NCBI GenBank assembly: GCA_026770585.1
Contig: MU646627.1
Coordinates: 360,985-382,267, forward strand
Length of the DNA: 21,283 nucleotides
Direction: 5' to 3'
Source of the DNA: Baffinella frigidus
Lineage: Eukaryota > Cryptophyceae > Cryptomonadales > Baffinellaceae
Shown here: positions 19,901 through 21,278 of the stretch, one piece after another
How positions within the stretch are numbered: position 1 is the first letter of the stretch
Layout of the letters: each line of letters begins with the position of its first letter
Program-made: the position numbers and the translations under genes
Notes under the pieces: generated by a model
The model's database searches: none
Seen by the model: only the letters and a program-made list of their open reading frames with translations
What the model was told of the DNA's origin: nothing

Positions 19901-20996
19901 AATCAGGTATTTGGTCTCGCTGTGAGGGCTGGTGGTAACCCTAAGCCCTAAACCCTAACCTCCCAATCCCCACACCCGAAAATCCCAAACCCCAAACCCC
20001 AAACCCCAAACCCCAAACCCCAAACCCCAAACCCCAAACCCTACGGCAGATCGCAACTCCCGTGCGGCTGGAGTGGCAATCGGGGGGGTGGTGCGGCGCA
20101 TCAGGGGGCACAGGCTGGGGCGCGACCTCCCCTTGCTTCGCCAACGGCCTTGTGGTAAGCCCCCCCGAAACCCGAAACCCTAACCCCTAGACCTAAAATC
20201 CAACACCTAACTGAGCCCTGAACCCTAAACACAAAACCCTGAATCCTAAACTCCAAACTCCAAACCCTAAACCCCAAACCCTAATCAGGTGACGACGTCC
20301 TCGAACAAGTTCGTGTACGGGCTGGGCGCGGACGGGACAGTCAAGTTCAAGCACATGACCGGCAAGCGCATCCAGTCGCCCCCGCGGTGCGTTTTCTCCA
20401 CCCTACACACTAACCCTGAAACCCGGAACCCGGACCCGGAACCCGGAACCCGAAACCCGAAACCCGAGGTGGCGGAACCCACCACTAGTCCCTTGGTTTA
20501 GGGCGTACGGTTTAGGAGTTTGGGGTCTAGAGGTTGAGGGTTTGGGGTTGAGCGCGAATGAGGCACGGTGAAGTTGAAGCACATGGCCGGGCCATGTGTT
20601 GAAGCACATGGCCGGGAAGCGCATCCAGTCGCCCCCGCGGTGCACCCCGAAACCCGAAACCCCGAAACATTGCACCCGGATCCTCCAACCCTAAACCCTA
20701 AACTCTGATCCGTAAACCCGAAGCTCCAAACCCTTAAACCCTGAACCATACTCCCACAAACCCTAATCCCAAAACCCTGATCCCATAAACCGTAACCTGA
20801 GATCTCAAACCAGACTTCCTTAATCCCTATCCCCGTAAACCCTATTCCCGTAACCCCCACCGCAGTCCCTAACCACCCAAACGCATCCCAGGTGCGTGAC
20901 GAACGCCGACAAGACGGTGACGATCTACACTGGCTCGAATGACCACTTTGTCTACCGCCTCTCCGCCGACGCCCAGAAGGTTCTCCGTGGATCTTC
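3466..20996 (+). CDS. large secreted modular protein with PQQ-like beta-propeller and SGTGxGQ modules; about 47 exons, 3' end outside window
   Basis: This is the joined model; exon limits are in the entries below. About 1,440 codons are in view. The order is: signal peptide and SGTGAGQ modules (exon 1), Cys-containing segments (exons 2-5), SGSGAGQ and a BamB/PQQ-type propeller (exons 6-19, repeated W-x-x-x...D-G-x-(I/V)-(Y/V/F)-x-G-S pattern), beta-rich modules (exons 20-45, with L-S-G-T-G-S-G-Q and V-S-G-T-G-V-G-Q), then new propeller repeats (exons 46-47). Proteins with PQQ-like repeats usually act as scaffolds or sugar/lipid-binding propellers; no catalytic residues of quinoprotein dehydrogenases were recognised, so a secreted or surface structural/adhesive role is the likeliest reading (inference). 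Introns are mostly phase 0 and GT-AG. Many introns carry telomere-like repeats and partial copies of adjacent exons. The start at 3466 is chosen because it is the first ATG of the frame; ATG 3478 has a better context and would also leave a signal peptide. Confidence 0.72.
4016..4144 (-). mobile_element. family A element, copy A4, in plus-gene intron 1
   Basis: It starts CTAGTTTCTCGGGTTG only four bases after the exon 1 donor and ends GGAGACAGAGCTAG. Internal blocks match the family in reverse orientation, but the GTCAACTT hairpin is degraded. It makes up a third of intron 1. Confidence 0.55.
4347..4445 (+). CDS. plus gene exon 2
   Basis: 33 codons after GTGCGCAG, reading IGLIRAGPDSNRKVLVTGLF and ending GGVDATACQ|GTGCGT. 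Phase 0 on both sides; it continues the SGTGAGQ module of exon 1, much as exon 27 follows the GTGSGQ of exon 26. The upstream intron (335 nt) holds family A copy A4 and C-rich sequence. Confidence 0.7.
4672..4864. mobile_element. family A-like ends enclosing unrelated sequence
   Basis: CTAGCTCTGTCTGAG at left and CAGGCAGAGCTAG at right form family A type inverted ends, but the 190-bp interior lacks the family core and includes GACGCTACAGCATGCCAGGT, a copy of the end of exon 2. It may be a composite made by recombination between elements. Confidence 0.4.
4872..5036 (+). mobile_element. family A element, copy A6, in plus-gene intron 2
   Basis: It starts CGCTATCTCAGTCTATTTCG, carries AAAGTTGACGGATTTTTACC and ACATGTCAACTTCAGAATAG, and ends near GGGAGGCAGAGTATCTAG. 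The ends are more worn than in A3. Confidence 0.5.
5199..5240 (+). repeat. diverged copy of the start of exon 3, with both splice sites
   Basis: CCCAG|...|GTTGTT flanks 14 codons reading GNSHAGEANSKANN, against GNWHAGEANCKANN in exon 3. Six codons differ synonymously and two by amino acid. It is phase 0 and would fit as an extra in-frame exon, although the two cysteine/tryptophan changes suggest decay. Confidence 0.6.
5301..5423 (+). CDS. plus gene exon 3: Cys-containing segment
   Basis: 41 codons after CGCTCGCAG, including GARCNLDADCTGAGTCHAP, a C-x6-C... spacing common in extracellular proteins of algae. It ends TTC ACG|GTCTGC in phase 0, before a stretch of CCCGAAA/CCCCAAA repeats. Confidence 0.72.
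5583..5660 (+). CDS. plus gene exon 4
   Basis: 26 codons after CACACCAG, reading VSIAQSAGSGSLCNPLCNGV then ASFTAT|GTACAA; phase 0. A worn copy of its end (TTTCCTTCACAGCGATG|GT) lies in the next intron at about 5760-5776. Confidence 0.75.
5864..5942 (+). CDS. plus gene exon 5
   Basis: 26 codons plus one base after CACACCAG: VDFDVATDTTSSFSIQRGCY then DERFAAG. Ends phase 1 at GCAG|GTCAGA. Confidence 0.75.
5958..6099 (+). repeat. telomere-like array in intron 5: CCCTGAA, then CCCCAAA
   Basis: A run of CCCTAAA/CCCTGAA units (5961 to about 6040) passes into a pure CCCCAAA run (about 6055-6095) right up to the acceptor of exon 6. Each variant is clustered, suggesting local tandem expansion after seeding. 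Confidence 0.9.
6102..6166 (+). CDS. plus gene exon 6: SGSGAGQ and first propeller tryptophan
   Basis: Entering in phase 1 after CGCAG, it reads MRRLGASGSGAGQQNVHLDWK and ends TGG AAG|GTCTAC. I chose this donor over a later one (6205) because W-K followed by exon 7 gives the W to G-S spacing (26 residues) of the other propeller blades. Confidence 0.68.
6167..6752 (+). other. intron 6
   Basis: 586 nt without telomere-like arrays. It holds unassigned sequence, family B fragment B3 (6574-6620) and, just after it, a 31-nt exact copy of the exon 7 junction (6623-6653). A frame at 6196-6459 has no recognisable content. Confidence 0.55.
6574..6620 (-). mobile_element. family B fragment, copy B3, in plus-gene intron 6
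   Basis: Read on the minus strand it contains GCAATTTGCTATCTTAGC and CATAGCTTGGGCGTAGGC, matching one arm and the loop of B1. The second arm is missing. It sits directly beside the partial copy of exon 7. Confidence 0.45.
6753..6805 (+). CDS. plus gene exon 7: propeller blade start
   Basis: VLIPDGEIATKPLLLDDG: 17 codons plus two bases, from GGGGTAG to GACGG|GTGCGC, phase 2. The 31 nt at 6751-6781 are repeated exactly at 6623-6653, where the frame after the copy has no suitable donor. Confidence 0.72.
7022..7106 (+). CDS. plus gene exon 8: propeller blade
   Basis: SIIVGSVKGSLTKLAASGEK then HWSIYVGM|GTACCC. I-I-V-G-S-x-x-G-S-L and the closing W are the strands of a PQQ/BamB blade. Entry phase 2 and exit phase 0 fit the neighbours. 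Confidence 0.85.
7107..7408 (+). repeat. three tandem copies of the exon 8 end and its donor, in intron 8
   Basis: Copies at 7170-7206, 7263-7307 and 7364-7408 each encode (LA)ASGEK(H/R)WSIYVGM followed by GTA. The second and third differ from exon 8 only at synonymous positions; the first has one His to Arg change. Between them the telomere-like repeat is in the G-rich orientation (GGGTTAGGGGTTAGGG), opposite to most introns. Confidence 0.8.
7577..7639 (+). CDS. plus gene exon 9: propeller blade
   Basis: 21 codons, VMGNPAVGSDGTIYFGSGDR then N, from CACGCAG to AAC|GTAACC; phase 0. The S-D-G-T-I-Y-F-G-S motif is diagnostic of PQQ-like repeats. Confidence 0.85.
7770..7833 (+). CDS. plus gene exon 10: propeller blade
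   Basis: VWAVTSQGITRWRYTTPMPV then H, 21 codons plus one base; acceptor AAAACAG, donor CACG|GTCCAA, phase 1. V-W-A-V...W-R-Y is the outer part of a blade. Confidence 0.83.
7871..7961. repeat. hairpin-forming inverted repeat in intron 10
   Basis: GTTGTACCAACTTTGCTAAC... (7871-7904) and its reverse complement (7928-7961) match over 34 nt with four mismatches, around a loop of about 23 nt. The segment lacks telomere-like repeats and ends right before them. Confidence 0.75.
8001..8076 (+). CDS. plus gene exon 11: propeller blade
   Basis: SPLVTDTGVYIGDRNGTFYR then FNLDG; entry phase 1 after AACGTAG, exit GACGG|GTCACC phase 2. T-G-V-Y-I-G-D-x-x-G-x-F fits a PQQ-like blade. Confidence 0.84.
8088..8296 (+). 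repeat. polypyrimidine CT-rich tract in intron 11
   Basis: About 200 nt of TCTC/CCTCTCCC sequence, including a run of CCCTCTC units (8240-8275), precedes CCCTAAA repeats. A fragment resembling the exon 11 end (GCAACGGCGCCTTCTTCCGC at 8210-8229) is embedded in it. Confidence 0.75.
8397..8461 (+). CDS. plus gene exon 12: propeller blade
   Basis: SVAWKFYTDGEILGGSAMTR then D; entry phase 2 after CCGGCAG, exit GACG|GTAAAC phase 1. The donor is formed by G joined to a TAAACCC telomere-like unit. Confidence 0.84.
8514..8704 (+). repeat. three copies of a GTAAAGCAACTCTCTC unit in intron 12
   Basis: Similar segments (about 30 nt, CTCT-x-TGTAAAGCAACTCTCTCTC) begin near 8514, 8587 and 8673, separated by CCCCAAA/CCCTAAA repeats, so the repeat unit is about 75-85 bp. 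Confidence 0.7.
8742..8830 (+). CDS. plus gene exon 13: propeller blade
   Basis: RVVFGSMDKYFYCLNASTGQ then ALWSITAGQ; entry phase 1 after CGACCAG, exit CAG|GTCACT phase 0. F-G-S-x-D-x-x-x-Y-x-L-N-A-x-T-G-x-x-L-W is a textbook PQQ-like repeat. Confidence 0.9.
8977..9033 (+). repeat. diverged copy of the exon 13 end with acceptor and donor
   Basis: AAGCAG|GTG...CAG|GTCAAT encodes VYCLNASTGNALWSITAEQ. Against exon 13, seven codons differ synonymously and two change an amino acid in the shared stretch. It belongs to a tandem duplication of about 220 bp (compare CTGCCTCCGAGGGCGCG at 8911 and TTGCCTCCGAGGGCGCG at 9114). Confidence 0.7.
9124..9208 (+). CDS. plus gene exon 14 (5' border uncertain)
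   Basis: The 3' part, SGFGSLNEYHTDLFCLKG, is clear propeller sequence ending AAGG|GTACGA (phase 1). The only AG in the right phase upstream is GCCTCCGAG at 9123, which gives an odd start (GAGCLGLRGGG). A separate short exon may be missing. Confidence 0.5.
9242..9297 (+). repeat. CACCAAA then CCCCAAA array in intron 14
   Basis: The variant heptamer CACCAAA is repeated about five times and passes into CCCCAAA. Confidence 0.85.
9300..9334 (+). CDS. plus gene exon 15 (borders not canonical)
   Basis: GKIFGLYSKNNT is clearly propeller-like and links exon 14 to exon 16, but no AG precedes GGC in phase and no GT follows before 9370. Either the introns on both sides are non-canonical, or the sequence has an error, or this exon is decaying. 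Confidence 0.45.
9371..9448 (+). CDS. plus gene exon 16: propeller blade
   Basis: EIVGTPLVQDVSIVFGTRES then DDEYGQ, 26 codons; acceptor CAAACAG, donor CAG|GTTAGG, phase 0. The later donor is preferred over TACG|GTCAGG because it keeps phase 0 with exon 17. Confidence 0.82.
9449..9825 (+). other. intron 16
   Basis: 377 nt without telomere-like arrays. It is built of degenerate tandem copies of the junction sequence (GAGCCT-CCCCGCGCCACTC recurs three times), a copy of the exon 16 end (about 9507-9533) and a copy of the exon 17 start (9714-9733). Confidence 0.6.
9826..9918 (+). CDS. plus gene exon 17: propeller blade
   Basis: VIALKMDGTVRWKYTASSSI then ESLPAEGSNGE, 31 codons, from TCAACAG to GAG|GTGTCT; phase 0. 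M-D-G-T-V-R-W-K-Y is a classic blade ending. A copy of its end with several synonymous changes lies at about 10004-10046. Confidence 0.88.
10058..10156 (+). mobile_element. family A element, copy A7 (left end lost), in intron 17
   Basis: The family core is present: GTAGTTGACGGGGGTGTACC and CACCCAGCGTGTCAACTTGAG. The GCCTC terminal repeats are gone and telomere-like repeats follow directly. Confidence 0.5.
10242..10303 (+). CDS. plus gene exon 18: propeller blade
   Basis: VYVATTDGKILSIQADGQLL plus the first two bases of Trp, from TTGACAG to CTCTG|GTAACA; phase 2. Confidence 0.87.
10326..10425 (+). mobile_element. family A element, copy A8 (truncated), in intron 18
   Basis: Core AAAAGTTGACGGGTTTGTACC and CCCAGCATGTCAACTTGAGA, with GAATAGTC after it, matches A1 and A3. 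It lies between exon 18 and a full-length diverged copy of exon 18. Confidence 0.5.
10431..10492 (+). repeat. full-length diverged copy of exon 18
   Basis: It has the same length (62 nt) and frame, encoding VVVAATDGKLLAIQVDGQFR and ending TG|GTAAAC. The donor is kept, but the base pair before it is AT instead of the AG acceptor. It could have been a mutually exclusive exon that lost its acceptor. Confidence 0.72.
10591..10675 (+). CDS. plus gene exon 19: end of first propeller
   Basis: It completes W and reads RYNTGGTGGVCKQASYASHS then LAVATGQP; acceptor ACGCAG, donor CCG|GTGTGG, phase 0. A-V-A-T-G-Q-P(-V-W) again has the blade pattern. Confidence 0.78.
10755..11280. repeat. inverted intron cassette and duplicated exon 20 segments
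   Basis: 10755-10842 and 11201-11280 are inverted copies of each other, about 80-88 bp with few differences (GGTGTCATCCCCAACAACCC against GGGTTGTTGGGGATGACACC). Each is followed by CCCCATCTCCCAACGACTT and a GVDL...IPQRY coding segment. The right copy therefore has the G-rich strand on top. A partial copy of exon 20 (NAGTGTATEKSFVT, 11161-11202) lies just before it. Confidence 0.72.
11255..11468 (+). CDS. plus gene exon 20: first post-propeller beta module (start uncertain)
   Basis: The coding core is GVDLDIGIPQRYMVRQDNAE, then TASATEKSFVTLSSTASAED, then SAYTGFRAAFTIASG|GTCACC (phase 1). The last part repeats the L-S-S-x-A-S-x-x-D-x-x-Y-x-G pattern of exon 1. The acceptor GGTTCAG at 11254 fits the phase but lies inside the inverted cassette; the true start may be elsewhere. 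Confidence 0.62.
11597..11740 (+). repeat. two partial copies of the exon 21 start in intron 20
   Basis: ATGCAGGGTTCCTTTCAAAC (about 11602) and CCACCGGACAGTTCCTTTC (about 11701) match GCAGGGTTCCTCACAAACG and ACGGGCAGTTCCTGGC of exon 21. Both trail off into telomere-like repeats. Confidence 0.55.
11809..11852 (+). CDS. plus gene exon 21
   Basis: FLTNGQFLAVDSIE, two bases plus 14 codons, from GCGAGCAG to GAG|GTGTGC. Phase 1 in, phase 0 out. Confidence 0.75.
11866..11952 (+). repeat. CCCTAAA/CCCCTAAA array in intron 21
   Basis: About ten near-perfect telomere-like units between exon 21 and AACCCTAGGTTGC. The 18-nt stretch CCTAGGTTGCTAACCCGAAA occurs twice (11950 and 12005). Confidence 0.88.
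12035..12094 (+). CDS. plus gene exon 22
   Basis: VTYGPVVAIHDTDFTDSAGQ, 20 codons, phase 0, from AAAGCAG to CAG|GTGCGA. A short copy (TGACACCGATTTCACCG|GTGAGT) at about 12153-12172 has a consensus donor. Confidence 0.8.
12245..12349 (+). repeat. polypurine GA tract in intron 22
   Basis: GGGAGAGA units pass into about 50 nt of nearly pure GA ending at 12349. It is a possible triplex/H-DNA sequence and the opposite strand type from the CT tracts at 8088 and 16897. Confidence 0.88.
12471..12557 (+). CDS. plus gene exon 23: beta module
   Basis: DTAIALSFTTKDRMIAGETI then TITLPGMFQ, 29 codons, phase 0. The A-x-S-F-T-x...(I/L)-x-A-G-E-T-I-T-I-T-L-P-G pattern is a recurring extracellular beta-sandwich-like motif in algal proteins (my recollection, not a search). 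Copies of its start (12399-12422) and of its end (12718-12788, with a 5-nt insertion) flank it. Confidence 0.82.
12894..12977 (+). CDS. plus gene exon 24
   Basis: ASDTTIELYPQDLSAACNAG then AGTPCKSA, 28 codons, phase 0, from GAACCAG to GCG|GTACCC. A copy of its end lies at about 13052-13072. Confidence 0.78.
13263..13318 (+). CDS. plus gene exon 25
   Basis: GMADFAGVTGFTAQSGTT plus AT, from ACGGCAG to CCAT|GTACAC, phase 2; exon 26 supplies the third base. Confidence 0.75.
13544..13643 (+). CDS. plus gene exon 26: GTGSGQ module
   Basis: SVVLSATAGENCAVNDACAG then SKITFLSGTGSGQ|GTTCTA. The intron falls directly after G-S-G-Q in phase 0, exactly as intron 1 falls after G-A-G-Q. Confidence 0.84.
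13804..13872 (+). CDS. plus gene exon 27
   Basis: VATILAYLQSSKTATITYIT then TAA, 23 codons, phase 0, from CACACAG to GCG|GTAAAC; the donor merges with a TAAACCC repeat. Confidence 0.8.
14072..14201 (+). CDS. plus gene exon 28
   Basis: DATTTYKISAAPVSKFTAAF, then TAGSAAPGTLELTVASTTGT, then ADC; 43 codons plus one base, from CACACCAG to TGCG|GTTAAC, phase 1. Confidence 0.82.
14294..14447 (+). CDS. plus gene exon 29: GTGVGQ module
   Basis: GCSQLLIKLAGAEVAAAGAL, DGYLIEFVSGTGVGQ, then SSTCIRYYGAADAE plus AA|GTGCGC; entry phase 1, exit phase 2. The D-G-Y-L-I-E-F-V-S-G-T-G-V-G-Q stretch parallels exons 1 and 26. Confidence 0.84.
14697..14760 (+). CDS. plus gene exon 30
   Basis: CDIDKVQIPPDGTTVYRIGP then Q|GTCATC. 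The donor after CAA is preferred over ATCG|GTCCCC because it gives phase 0 with exon 31. Confidence 0.76.
15008..15076 (+). CDS. plus gene exon 31
   Basis: VAAGEEVTLVVKYGQTTPFK then YPA, 23 codons, phase 0, from AAGACAG to GCG|GTTCGT. Confidence 0.8.
15118..15192 (+). repeat. CCCTAAA array in intron 31
   Basis: About nine near-perfect telomere-like units lead directly into the acceptor TGCACCAG of exon 32. Confidence 0.92.
15200..15244 (+). CDS. plus gene exon 32 (15 codons)
   Basis: FSGLATGGTTTTVIM, phase 0, from GCACCAG to ATG|GTTTAA. It is flanked on both sides by CCCTAAA arrays (15118-15192 and 15246-15302), so it is a 45-nt island of coding in telomere-like DNA. Confidence 0.74.
15409..15528 (+). 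CDS. plus gene exon 33
   Basis: GADAGPEVGFYVGMEMEVQL then TQVAILDSGGTGVAELYSNT, 40 codons, phase 0, from GAACCAG to ACG|GTACCC. Confidence 0.84.
15559..15800. mobile_element. family C element with terminal inverted repeats, copy C1, in intron 33
   Basis: The left end TGCCACCAACCCTCACAG (15559-15576) pairs with CTGTGAGGGCTGGTGGTGGCA (15780-15800). The 242-bp interior is AT-richer than its surroundings, contains no telomere-like repeat and has no long frame. A near-duplicate of GGGCAAATCGATGA occurs twice just inside the left end. Confidence 0.58.
15795..15874 (+). repeat. 20-bp minisatellite next to family C copy C1
   Basis: GGCAGTTGGCAGGATAGGGC is repeated about four times with small changes. 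A single GGCAGTTG also lies just outside the element's left end (15553), so the element may have landed in the minisatellite. Confidence 0.82.
15902..16065 (+). repeat. two partial copies of the exon 34 start in intron 33
   Basis: CCAGGTTGAGCTCGCGCACA (about 15900) and GGCAGGTTGAGCTCGCGGAC (about 16034) match the acceptor and first codons of exon 34 (GGCAGGTTGTGCTCGACGTC). Between them lies an array of AAACCCTTGAACCCT units. Confidence 0.68.
16175..16252 (+). CDS. plus gene exon 34
   Basis: VVLDVTPANYDIIVGAYLLI then NSELMK, 26 codons, phase 0, from GAGGCAG to AAG|GTCCTC. A copy of its end (CTACCTTCTCGTGAACTCC...AAG|GTGACA) lies at about 16345-16378. Confidence 0.82.
16610..16702 (+). CDS. 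plus gene exon 35: RGTAAQAHAA motif
   Basis: VTVLVSGNIITVLRAQRGTA then AQAHAASDPIE, 31 codons, phase 0, from ACCGCAG to GAG|GTGCGA. With exon 34 it forms I-x-x-E-x-M-x-V-T...G-N-x-(I/L)-T-V-x-R-x-x-x-G-T-x-A-x-x-H-A-A, a pattern I know from phage tail/baseplate-associated and bacterial surface proteins. Confidence 0.84.
16897..16948 (+). repeat. (CT)n microsatellite in intron 35
   Basis: About 25 uninterrupted CT units directly follow a partial copy of the exon 36 start (GAAGGTGTTCTACTCCTCGA, about 16864-16890). Confidence 0.95.
17029..17128 (+). CDS. plus gene exon 36
   Basis: VIYYSTISAYDGSTLTATVD then TLGRAAAAGDLYR plus one base, from TGAATAG to CGCG|GTACTC, phase 1. A copy of its end (CGGATACCTTTACCGCGGTA) lies at about 17203-17222. 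Confidence 0.84.
17277..17362 (+). CDS. plus gene exon 37
   Basis: HGGTSVFSFRGATAANFATT then PVPFGTAA, entry phase 1 from CTCGCAG, exit GCG|GTAACC phase 0. A diverged copy of its end (GCCGCTAACTTCGCCACCAC) lies at about 17482-17529. Confidence 0.8.
17636..17680 (+). repeat. CCATAAA array in intron 37
   Basis: The heptamer variant CCATAAA repeats about six times. The same variant recurs at 13945-13965 and 14846-14888. Confidence 0.9.
17715..17768 (+). CDS. plus gene exon 38
   Basis: VPSEYSTFAGSVKLAAPE, 18 codons, phase 0, from GAAGCAG to GAG|GTTGGA. Confidence 0.76.
17790..17990 (+). repeat. 200-bp telomere-like array, all of intron 38
   Basis: CCCTAAA units dominate, with CCCCAAA and a CCTAAAA run (17882-17920). 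Between donor GTTGGA and acceptor CGCAAG there is almost nothing else. Confidence 0.93.
17993..18053 (+). CDS. plus gene exon 39: D-x-Y-Y-x-G module
   Basis: VGDSNRADEYYTGAVLSITS plus one base, from CGCAAG to TCCG|GTAACA, phase 1. A-D-E-Y-Y-T-G-A-V-L-S-I-T-S-G matches exons 1 and 20; as in exon 20, the intron splits the Gly of S-G in phase 1. A copy of its end lies at about 18134-18156. Confidence 0.84.
18240..18316 (+). repeat. pure CCCTAAA array in intron 39
   Basis: About ten perfect CCCTAAA units end at AAACCAG, the acceptor of exon 40. It is the purest long array in the window. Confidence 0.95.
18318..18370 (+). CDS. plus gene exon 40
   Basis: PGEGLRGKILSYVEATA after two bases that complete Gly; entry phase 1, exit GCG|GTCACA phase 0. 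S-G-P-G-E-G replaces S-G-T-G-x-G. Confidence 0.76.
18516..18576 (+). CDS. plus gene exon 41
   Basis: VATVEFTYEKCGGLYFCGPK plus one base, from GAAGCAG to AAAG|GTCACC, phase 1. Confidence 0.8.
18749..18828 (+). CDS. plus gene exon 42
   Basis: IADNGYLSTPTSAFPVSKYT then ITVDEV, entry phase 1 after AAACTAG, exit GTG|GTCTCG phase 0. Confidence 0.78.
19089..19151 (+). CDS. plus gene exon 43
   Basis: VSSYVGSSKILTLGQLATKI then P, 21 codons, phase 0, from AACTCAG to CCG|GTCTAA. Confidence 0.76.
19367..19432 (+). CDS. plus gene exon 44
   Basis: DTINYCSVEEASAGRYCTTY then AT, 22 codons, phase 0, from GAAACAG to ACG|GTATCC. Confidence 0.78.
19440..19516 (+). repeat. CCCTAAA array in intron 44
   Basis: About ten perfect units follow the exon 44 donor; family C copy C2 comes next. 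Confidence 0.94.
19549..19938. mobile_element. family C element with terminal inverted repeats, copy C2, in intron 44
   Basis: The left end TACCACTAACCCTCACGG and right end CTGTGAGGGCTGGTGGTAA are the inverted ends seen in C1; TGTGAGGGCTGGTGGT is identical in both. The 390-bp interior is clean of telomere-like repeats and holds a long palindrome at 19755-19820. Its small open frame (19677-19868) is not convincing. Confidence 0.58.
19755..19820. repeat. nested palindrome inside family C copy C2
   Basis: GAGTTTACTACACGCGA (19755-19771) and its perfect reverse complement (19804-19820) enclose a perfect 16-nt palindrome ACGTGACCGGTCACGT (19780-19795). Confidence 0.93.
19985..20041 (+). repeat. 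CCCCAAA array before exon 45
   Basis: About eight perfect CCCCAAA units run to within ten bases of the acceptor of exon 45. Confidence 0.94.
20050..20154 (+). CDS. plus gene exon 45
   Basis: IATPVRLEWQSGGWCGASGG then TGWGATSPCFANGLV, 35 codons, phase 0, from ACGGCAG to GTG|GTAAGC. V-x-L-E-W-Q-S-G-G-W-C-G resembles the tryptophan-rich lead-in to a second propeller. Confidence 0.82.
20289..20386 (+). CDS. plus gene exon 46: second propeller
   Basis: VTTSSNKFVYGLGADGTVKF then KHMTGKRIQSPP plus CG, from AATCAG to CGCG|GTGCGT, phase 2. K-F-V-Y-G-L-G-A-D-G-T-V-K-F is a PQQ-like blade. Confidence 0.85.
20560..20645 (+). repeat. copies of the exon 46 end in intron 46
   Basis: GTGAAGTTGAAGCACATGGC, then again GAAGCACATGGCCGGGAAGC continuing to CCCCCGCG|GTGCACC. 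The second copy keeps 29 nt of the exon end unchanged, including its donor GGTGC. Confidence 0.8.
20892..20996 (+). CDS. plus gene exon 47: second propeller blade, last exon in view
   Basis: CVTNADKTVTIYTGSNDHFV then YRLSADAQKVLRGSS, from ATCCCAG to CTTC|GTGAGT (consensus donor), phase 2. T-I-Y-T-G-S-N-D-H-F-V-Y-R-L is a clear PQQ-like blade. The gene continues past the window. Confidence 0.82.
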
Positions 20997-21013
20997 GTGA
21001 GTCCCCCATCCCC

Positions 21014-21278
21014 TCGCTAGGTTATGAGTTCCACGTATCAGGTTGCGAGCCTCTGTAAACCCTCGATATTTAGGGGTTATGGGTTGGGGGTCAGGGTGCC
21101 AACGACCACTTTGATCGAACGACCACTTTGTCTACCGTGGAACTTCCGACGCTCAGAAGTTCCGCCGTGGATCTTGGTGAGTGCCCCGCCCCCCCCTGGT
21201 TTTAGGGGTTTGGGGTTTGGGGGTTATGAGACCCCCTCACTAGGTTATGAGGTCTACATGTCAGGTTGCGAGCCTCTA
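21014..21278 (+). repeat. 222-bp tandem duplication including the exon 47 end
   Basis: CTCGCTAGGTTATGAG...GCGAGCCTCT (21014-21055) recurs at 21236-21277, and the exon 47 end recurs at 21117-21176 with its donor (CTTG|GTGAGT). The telomere-like repeat here is G-rich on top (TTAGGGGTTATGGG), opposite to the rest of the gene. Confidence 0.82.
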
